The notes under the pieces: generated by a model
What the model was told of the DNA's origin: nothing
The model's input: only the letters and a program-made list of their open reading frames with translations
The model's database searches: none
Shown: one piece after another, positions 50,232 to 56,164 of the stretch
How the letters are laid out: the number at the start of each line of letters is the position of its first letter
Position numbering within the stretch: the first letter of the stretch is position 1
From: an uncultured Lentisphaeria bacterium
GTDB taxonomy: Bacteria > Verrucomicrobiota > Lentisphaeria > Victivallales > Victivallaceae
Assembly (NCBI GenBank): GCA_903831825.1
Contig: CAIKZE010000060.1
Span: 1-56,164 of the forward strand
Direction of reading: 5' to 3'
DNA: 56,164 nucleotides
Position numbers and translations under genes: made by a program

Positions 50232-53204
50232 ATGAAAAGACTCCGCTACGTTTTTCCGAAGACGACGAATTTTCGGGAAGTGCGCCCGACCATATGCTGG
50301 GAGCACATGTATGGCTGGTTTGACGGATATGGAATGCTTTTTGATCCCGCGGTTTTTTCACTGACGGGCATAGTGCCGGAGTGGGAAAACGGCTGGAACA
50401 GGAAAAGCGCGGCCGGCGATTTCGTTATCGCTCCATGCGCACAGGCGTCGGAGCTTTTTGAAAACCTCGATATTCCGGGAATATATGTCCGTCCGGCTTC
50501 AATTCCGGGGACAATTGCCCGTTCCCGGAAATCCGAAAAGGAGAAATTTACCACGCCGGCAGGCAGGATATTCTATCCGTTCAATCTTCTTTATGACAAA
50601 TACGACGGAGAAGATGCGCAATGGATACTCGGAGAGAACCCGGCGATTAAAAAGGTCGGCAAATCCATGGCCGTAAGTTTTGAACTTTTTGCCATGTTCG
50701 GATGTTTCAGGAACGAAATGCCCGAGGAGATCCTCATTAAAGGCGCCGATATTCTGGCAAGCCTGATTGAAAAATGCGGCGTTGCCGCTTCGAAGCCCGT
50801 CGGCAGCGTCTTTTCCCGCGATATTCGCATAGACTTTCAGGCCTACGGGGTCAACCGCCTCATGATGCAGTGGTTCCTGGAGATAAAAGGCAGAAACAGG
50901 GATGCCGTCAAGATTGCCGACGCGTCTTTCCTTGAGGCGATGACCGCCATCAAATCCGGCAGGGAAAAAGATGCGGCAAATCACTTGCGTCAGGCCTTCG
51001 GGCATCTGGCGGAATTGAGGAAAGAGCTTTCCGGCATGAATGTCTATTTCCTTGAATATCCTCATCTTGGAATACTCCTGGAGGACAAAGGATTTTTCGA
51101 GCTTGAATGGCCATCCTATTCCAGGGAGACGATCCTTTCGTATTTCGAACAGATTGAAAAACACGGCTACAAGGTCAGCCTGGAGGCCGGCGCCTCCTGC
51201 TGGAAAAATCTTGCCGAGCGTTATCCGCGCCTCGGCGAAACGCTTGCGAAACTCTGGAAAAAAGGAACCATAGAATTGACGAACGGAACCTTTTCTTTGC
51301 CATATGCACTGATGTCAACACTGGCGCTCCAATACTGGCAGTTCAAAAAAGGCAGTTCAACCTTCAAAGAAGTCTTCGGGAAAACGCCGGACGTCTACCA
51401 GTGTCAGGAAAATTCCCTGACGCCTCAGATGCCGGAAATACTCCGGCATTTCGGTTATAAACGGGCGCTCCATATTACCCAGAATCACGGTGAGGCTCCG
51501 GCCGAAAACACGGATTTCATCAACTGGGCAAGCCCCGCGGGCCACAGCCTCGTCTCCATGACCGCACGTCACCCGGCCATCTCCAGGAAAGGGTGTAATT
51601 ATTTTTTTGACCTTCCTCTTATTCACGATGAATACGGGGTCAAGGAGAAAAATCTCAACTATGTGAATTTTCAGGATCTAGGATTTGTCCCGCTCAGAAT
51701 ACAGATGATAAGGGCGCATCATTATGCTCCGGTGTGGGGCAGTTTCGAACTGGGCGGGGAACGCTTCAAGTCCGTTTCAGGTAAATTGCCGGTCAAAACA
51801 TATACGGCCGATTCATACAAGTTTTCAGCGAAATATTTCTATACAAACGAGACCAACGCGAATGCGTTCAGCCACTATGAAAACGTCTATGCCCTGTCGG
51901 CGCGGCTGAGGCAGCTTCGCCTCGCAGGTTCTTCAAGCGGACAACGGGCCGAGGCCTATCGGATACTCGACCAGTGTTTTGTTCCGCTCTGCCTCCTGGA
52001 GGCGCATGATTGTTCAATTGTCCAGGGATATCGCCGCGGGGAGTTTCATTCCGGCAATACCAATGAAGTCCCGCCTTATTCCAGGGAGACTTTAACGGAG
52101 AAGCTCGTGGAAATCACTTCAAACACCGTCGCCGGCCTCGACCAGACCGGTAAATTGCTGCTGTCGGGTAAATCATCGGAGAAGCTTTTCAATGCCGCCG
52201 AAGTTCCTCTCGCCTTCGGCAGAATACAATCCCCGGAATCCTACAAGGGCAAAAATGCGGTGAAACATGGCGCGGATCTCTATGCCGCCGGTCCTTTCGC
52301 GGCGTTTTCGTCATGCAAACCGGCAACAGCGGGAAAACTTGTCAGCGGAGCCGGATTACCCTTTGACAACGGTTTGTGGAGGATTGAAATAGACAAACAC
52401 GGGACGCTGGTTATTGCCTTCAAAGGGCAGCAAATGACTTGCATCCCTGTTGATAAGAATAAGGGAGCTTTTAAGCTTTTGAGTTCTGAGATCAAAAGCG
52501 CTGGAGGTCTGAATTTCATAACGCTTCACTATCAGCTCCTGGAAAAGGATGTCCAGACCGTCATCCTGAATCTGGTTTTTGCGGAACAGGGAGACTATGC
52601 TGAGATAGACTTGAAATATTCGCCTAGAAACGATTTCAATGCCGCTTCAAAGTGGAATGATTTTCTGGCGCTTGAAATGCATGCCGATTCGGCATTTGAC
52701 AAAGTATGGAGATTCAATCCCAACGTGCGGTCCCTGACTGATGAAGACCGTACGGTAAGTCCCTATTATATTGCGGCGGAATGCTCGGACGGCTCTTGTT
52801 TCAGCCTCATGAATACGGGGGCTTCGCTTTATGAACTGGAACGGCAGAATGGCACGATCAGATGGCTGTTCCATGTTTCCAGCGAATCCGTATTCAACCG
52901 GCGCATGGGGATTGTTTTTGGAAGCAGCGACGCCTTCCAACTGTCAAGGGCATGGGGCCAGGGCCTCCTGAATATTGAGCCGGAAATAGCCCCGCTCCTG
53001 AAGAATGTTGACTGGCAGGGCGTCAGCGTGGAGGATTTTGTCACGGCGGACACCCTGCTGGTTTCGAACCTCGCAGGAGAGGACAAAGAGCTGGAAATCA
53101 ATAAAAATCTTTTCTCCAGCGCGAAAAACATGGCCGGGGAGAGCATTGCTCACAACTCTCATCTGAAATTAAAGCCCATGGAACTGGCGCTTATTCGCAT
53201 CTGA
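50232..53204 (+). CDS. GH38-like protein with altered active-site motifs
   Basis: A 990-residue protein without signal peptide. Residues about 270-520 follow the pattern of the GH38 (alpha-mannosidase) barrel: EYPHLGILL where family members have the zinc-binding HxD near the start, GYKVSLEAGASCWKNLAERY, KKGTIELTNGTFSLPYALMS, and YQCQENSLTPQMPEILRHFG where canonical enzymes read PDxFGHxPQLPQIL with the nucleophile Asp. Here that position reads QEN. The C-terminal about 400 residues are beta-rich as in GH38. The first about 250 residues are extra and unrecognised. Either a divergent enzyme with Glu as nucleophile or a non-catalytic relative. GAAGAGAC lies just upstream. Confidence 0.6.
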   Translation: MKRLRYVFPKTTNFREVRPTICWEHMYGWFDGYGMLFDPAVFSLTGIVPEWENGWNRKSAAGDFVIAPCAQASELFENLDIPGIYVRPASIPGTIARSRKSEKEKFTTPAGRIFYPFNLLYDKYDGEDAQWILGENPAIKKVGKSMAVSFELFAMFGCFRNEMPEEILIKGADILASLIEKCGVAASKPVGSVFSRDIRIDFQAYGVNRLMMQWFLEIKGRNRDAVKIADASFLEAMTAIKSGREKDAANHLRQAFGHLAELRKELSGMNVYFLEYPHLGILLEDKGFFELEWPSYSRETILSYFEQIEKHGYKVSLEAGASCWKNLAERYPRLGETLAKLWKKGTIELTNGTFSLPYALMSTLALQYWQFKKGSSTFKEVFGKTPDVYQCQENSLTPQMPEILRHFGYKRALHITQNHGEAPAENTDFINWASPAGHSLVSMTARHPAISRKGCNYFFDLPLIHDEYGVKEKNLNYVNFQDLGFVPLRIQMIRAHHYAPVWGSFELGGERFKSVSGKLPVKTYTADSYKFSAKYFYTNETNANAFSHYENVYALSARLRQLRLAGSSSGQRAEAYRILDQCFVPLCLLEAHDCSIVQGYRRGEFHSGNTNEVPPYSRETLTEKLVEITSNTVAGLDQTGKLLLSGKSSEKLFNAAEVPLAFGRIQSPESYKGKNAVKHGADLYAAGPFAAFSSCKPATAGKLVSGAGLPFDNGLWRIEIDKHGTLVIAFKGQQMTCIPVDKNKGAFKLLSSEIKSAGGLNFITLHYQLLEKDVQTVILNLVFAEQGDYAEIDLKYSPRNDFNAASKWNDFLALEMHADSAFDKVWRFNPNVRSLTDEDRTVSPYYIAAECSDGSCFSLMNTGASLYELERQNGTIRWLFHVSSESVFNRRMGIVFGSSDAFQLSRAWGQGLLNIEPEIAPLLKNVDWQGVSVEDFVTADTLLVSNLAGEDKELEINKNLFSSAKNMAGESIAHNSHLKLKPMELALIRI

Positions 53205-53268
53205 TGAGATGGAGAACTGAACAAAAAAGGCAGTACTGTTTTAATCTTGCAACAAAAGGAGTTGAGGA

Positions 53269-55671
53269 ATGAAGAAGTACCTTTTAATGGCTTGTCTGTG
53301 CGGACTGGCTTGTTTTGCGGCATCGGCGATGGAGCCTTCAAAAAACGGGGAGTACGTGCTGACGGATTTTGGTGATACGGCGAACGCAAAGGCCGCTCAG
53401 GAAACGATGAACAAGGCCTGCCAGTGGATAATTGACAACGGCGGGGGAGTTCTGATTGTCCCGCCGGCGGTTACGGCGCCGCTTGAGATTCAGAACACAT
53501 ACCAGAAGAATCGCGAAGGCGGACCGGCAGTTACCATACACGATATGCGGAAAGGATACGAGGCTTGCTACTTGCCAACCGTCGGACAGCTCAATTCCGA
53601 TGGCGCCGGATGGGCGGGACAGCATCTCAACCGCCTTATCAACATGAAAGGTCACGGCCTGCCGTTTTCTGGCGTCTACCAGATGTCCACCTCCTACAAT
53701 GCGGTGATTCGCGGAGCGGCAAGCTATATGCAGATGACCGCCAGGGCTGTCCAGAAAGGCAAGGATTGCCGCATCGACGTGCCGAGCGTGCGCGGGATTT
53801 TTCCGGGCGAGTATCTGACCCTGACCGGCAAGGCCGCCGCGTATGCCGAACCCTATGACCGCATCTGGGTCAAGGGAATCGGCTGGGACCCCGCTGAAAA
53901 AGTGAATTATGTGATCGCCGATCTGGAATTCGACCATCCCGCCGGCGCCATCCTTTATAACAAGCATGTGACCGGCAGCGTGGACATTAACTCCTCCGCC
54001 AACTGCGACAACCAGACCATGGAATTCCAGGTCACCCGCCGTCAATACGCCCACGGCGATTCGTTCCTGATAAGCGGCAAATACGAATATCAGGGTGACG
54101 TGTTTTCCGGCCTCGGCGATGAACGCGGCGTGGTGCTGAACGCGGAAGTCACCGGCGATCCGGAGATTTTTCATGCGGTGGTTGAGAAGACGGACTGGAA
54201 AGACGACGCCATCACCGTCAAGCCGGGAAAATGCGCAATCCAGAAAATAGCCACCTCCCGTCCGATCATCAACCTGAACCCGAAGAAATGGCTTGCCGGC
54301 GGCACGGTTATGATCGTCCCCCCCGAGGACTGGGCTGGATTCACCGTGCCGAACAAGGAATACGAAGCCGCGAAAATTTCTGCCGGCGGCATAGAAACGG
54401 GAACATTCCAATTCACCTGCCGTGAAGGAACGGAGGAAAAACCAAGTCTGCTTGACTGCCTGGGACAGCCGGTCAAGGCGTTCAAATATGTCTACAAAGG
54501 GCGCGCCTATCCCAGCATTGTCGTCAAATGGACGAATACCCTGGGCGGCTGCATCACGGGCTCTGCTGATTGCGGCTGGACCGATGCGGTTATCGGACGT
54601 TACTTTGCCGTGGACGATCCCGGCGAAGTCTTGAGTCCGGGCGACGGTTCGTCGGGCCAGTTTTACGCGGGGTCTTTCAACCGGCCGGTGCGCCGCTGGT
54701 ATCTGATCAAGGAACACCGGAAGAACCTGGATGGAACACACTCGATCAAGATCGAACGCATCCGCTGGGCGGCCTCCAACGCCGGGGCTCCCAATCTTTA
54801 TAATTTTGAAAATTACACCTGGGACGGCCATGAACGGCCGCTCAAGTATGTCATCGCTCCCGGAGCGTTGGCCTATGACATCGGCGACGCGTGGAAGGAT
54901 GTTGTAAACGGCATTGTGTACCAGAATGATCCCCGCACCCTGCGGGTGGTGCCGAATTCCGACCGCGATACCGAATTCGGCTTTGCCGCCGAAGACCCGA
55001 TTGAACAGGCTATCGGCGCGGATCCGTCCATTCCGGTGCCGGTGCGGGTCAGGTGCTTCAACGGCATCCCCGACACCATGGAAGCGGCCGGAATGGATCT
55101 TATCAATAACGGCAAAGTTGCAATGCATAGCGGAGTGGCGATCTCCGGCGGTTGCGGCAACCGTGATGACCTGAACAAGCGCAAGGACCGGAAAGCCCCG
55201 TGGATTACCGCGTTGACGGTTGGTTCGGTCACGGAGAATGCGGTCGTTTTTGGCGCGGATGTCACCAATTCCGCCTTGCTGTTCTCCCAGATCAACGGCC
55301 ATGAACAGCCCGTCAAATGGAAGCACGACAAAGGCGAAACCAGTCTGATTGTGGATCCGAAAAGCGGCGACATGAGCATCAAGGGCAGTTCCCTGACGGT
55401 CGCCGCCGCAAAGGGGCTGAACGGCATCTCCGGCACGAATGTCGCCGCGAACAATCTGCGACAGATCAACGGCATGGTTCCGGCCGGCGCCAAAACCCTG
55501 ACGGTTAAATTCGAACGCCCTGAAACCGATGCCCAGTATGCGATTCTCACCAAGTGTTCCTGGATAACCCTGGATGCGGTGGCTGAAAAGACCACCGGCG
55601 GTTTCACGGTGATCTTCGAAACGGCCGCGCCGCCCAAAGGCGGAACCATCGATTGGTTCCTGGTCCGATAA
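53269..55671 (+). CDS. Secreted beta-helix-like protein (copy 2)
   Basis: An 800-residue paralogue of the gene at 42485. It has a signal peptide (LLMACLCGLACFAASA) and the pattern VLTDFGDTANAKAAQETMNK followed by NGGGVLIVPP, which fits the start of pectate-lyase-3-type beta-helices. Shared blocks are ANCDNQTM, RRQYAHGDSF, TSRPIINLNP, VIGRYFAVDDPGE, APGALAYDI, INNGKV and the C-terminal domain DPKSGDM to TIDWFLVR. It is more GC-rich and has one extra insert near residue 380. AAAAGGAGTTGAGG gives a strong ribosome-binding site. It is the last gene of the locus. The long antisense open frame of 819 codons opposite it is a shadow. Confidence 0.72.
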   Translation: MKKYLLMACLCGLACFAASAMEPSKNGEYVLTDFGDTANAKAAQETMNKACQWIIDNGGGVLIVPPAVTAPLEIQNTYQKNREGGPAVTIHDMRKGYEACYLPTVGQLNSDGAGWAGQHLNRLINMKGHGLPFSGVYQMSTSYNAVIRGAASYMQMTARAVQKGKDCRIDVPSVRGIFPGEYLTLTGKAAAYAEPYDRIWVKGIGWDPAEKVNYVIADLEFDHPAGAILYNKHVTGSVDINSSANCDNQTMEFQVTRRQYAHGDSFLISGKYEYQGDVFSGLGDERGVVLNAEVTGDPEIFHAVVEKTDWKDDAITVKPGKCAIQKIATSRPIINLNPKKWLAGGTVMIVPPEDWAGFTVPNKEYEAAKISAGGIETGTFQFTCREGTEEKPSLLDCLGQPVKAFKYVYKGRAYPSIVVKWTNTLGGCITGSADCGWTDAVIGRYFAVDDPGEVLSPGDGSSGQFYAGSFNRPVRRWYLIKEHRKNLDGTHSIKIERIRWAASNAGAPNLYNFENYTWDGHERPLKYVIAPGALAYDIGDAWKDVVNGIVYQNDPRTLRVVPNSDRDTEFGFAAEDPIEQAIGADPSIPVPVRVRCFNGIPDTMEAAGMDLINNGKVAMHSGVAISGGCGNRDDLNKRKDRKAPWITALTVGSVTENAVVFGADVTNSALLFSQINGHEQPVKWKHDKGETSLIVDPKSGDMSIKGSSLTVAAAKGLNGISGTNVAANNLRQINGMVPAGAKTLTVKFERPETDAQYAILTKCSWITLDAVAEKTTGGFTVIFETAAPPKGGTIDWFLVR

Positions 55672-55682
55672 TGGAAAATCAA

Positions 55683-55709
55683 TCCGGCTCCAGGTTTTAT
55701 GGAGCCGGA
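55683..55709 (+). terminator. Hairpin after the last gene of the locus
   Basis: A perfect 10-bp stem TCCGGCTCCA/TGGAGCCGGA with a 7-base loop starts 12 bases after the stop. Only ATTTT follows, several bases away, so it is a weak intrinsic terminator or a repeat hairpin. Confidence 0.5.
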
Positions 55710-56164
55710 GCCCACATTTTGGACACCCCGACCACTCCGAGCCGTTGGAGGCTATCTGAGCACAATGCTTTTCAGTTTTTATAAACATTTTGGACACCTT
55801 TCACGCTGATTTTGGACAGCCCTGAGCCTTCCCGCAGTCGCGGGAGACACCGGCTCCACAACACTTTTATGGGTCCTATGGGTCTTATGGGTCCTATGAG
55901 TCCTATGGGAGACAACCACATTCTGGACACCCATTTCCGAGTCCCTGGAGGCCTCTTCCGCACAACGTTTTTCAGTTTTATAAACATTTTGGACACCCGC
56001 TCCGCCTCCCGCATTCGCGGGAGACACGAACTAGTCGGACTTGTCGGACCAGTCGGACGACTCGGACATTCTGGACAGGGTCTCCACTCATTTTGGACAC
56101 TGGCCACGCAGATTCTGGACACCGCATGAACAGCCAGTAGTCAGTAGTCAGAAGTCAGTAGTCA
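55710..56164. repeat. Second repeat mosaic at the window end
   Basis: It is built from the modules of the 18.2-19.9 kb region: CATTTTGGACA (inverse of TGTCCAAAATG, exact at about 55715, 55787, 55986 and 56089, with GATTTT or CATTCT variants between), GGGTCCTATGGGTCTTATGG (55870), palindromes TCCCGCAGTCGCGGGA (55830) and TCCCGCATTCGCGGGA (56008), GTCGGACCAGTCGGACGA (about 56043) and a tandem AGTCAGTAGTCAGAAGTCAG at the very end. No gene is seen. Confidence 0.78.

Noticed and set aside
53338-55797. 819-codon minus-strand open frame opposite the beta-helix-like gene
   Set aside because: It is fully antisense to a gene with signal peptide, ribosome-binding site and paralogue; the antisense product has no recognisable domain. 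GC-rich codon use creates the open frame.

Overview
The window most resembles a chromosomal contig from an anaerobic member of the Lentisphaeria (PVC superphylum, Victivallales-like). This assignment is inferred from gene content and was not tested by any search. The pointers are a pseudopilin with the FTLVELL leader and a C-terminal H-X9-DG motif, a regulator-pseudopilin-glycosidase gene order, a lysine/alanine-rich histone H1-like protein, an AmmeMemoRadiSam operon, an NAD(P)-linked [FeFe] hydrogenase of a fermenter, and intergenic spaces packed with short palindromic and tandem repeats.

Layout. Positions 1-2.3 kb are AT-rich and hold a B12-binding radical SAM protein and the histone H1-like gene, both on the minus strand. 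At 2.7-5.0 kb a 167-bp imperfect palindrome abuts a URO-D-type (corrinoid methyltransferase-like) gene, which is divergent from an AraC regulator. At 5.2-10.2 kb is a tight plus-strand AmmeMemoRadiSam operon: radical SAM enzyme, Tat-leader mini-protein, Memo-AMMECR1 fusion and a membrane spermidine-synthase-like protein. It is followed by a DUF488 protein and a secreted FMN-binding protein. At 12.2-17.6 kb a minus-strand operon of four overlapping genes encodes a GntR/YtrA regulator, two ABC permeases with large extra domains and the ABC ATPase. From 17.6 to 19.9 kb there is no convincing gene, only repeat families, many of which form hairpins. At 19.9-22.5 kb lie a DUF2079 membrane protein and an unknown protein. 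At 22.8-28.4 kb is the minus-strand hydrogenase operon: a NuoE-like subunit, a NuoF-like subunit fused to a GltD/NfnB-like flavoprotein, and an [FeFe] catalytic subunit.

From 28.5 to 55.7 kb thirteen genes all run on the plus strand and look like one carbohydrate-use locus. A GntR-LacI regulator with a consensus promoter leads. It is followed by the pseudopilin, a GH20-like enzyme, an MFS transporter, a Gfo/Idh/MocA oxidoreductase, two very large secreted paralogues that combine an amidotransferase-like and a degenerate PHP-like domain, a secreted beta-helix-like protein, a secreted binding-module protein, a second GH20-like enzyme, an alpha/beta esterase, a secreted SGNH esterase, a GH38-like protein with substituted active-site positions, and a second beta-helix-like protein. 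There is no SusC/SusD pair, TonB receptor or sulfatase. The working model is that secreted proteins and esterases act on a decorated glycan outside the cytoplasm, the MFS carrier imports products, and cytoplasmic GH20/GH38-like enzymes and the oxidoreductase finish the job. The substrate cannot be read from the sequence. The last 450 bases return to the same repeat mosaic as at 18-20 kb, with several modules in the opposite orientation.
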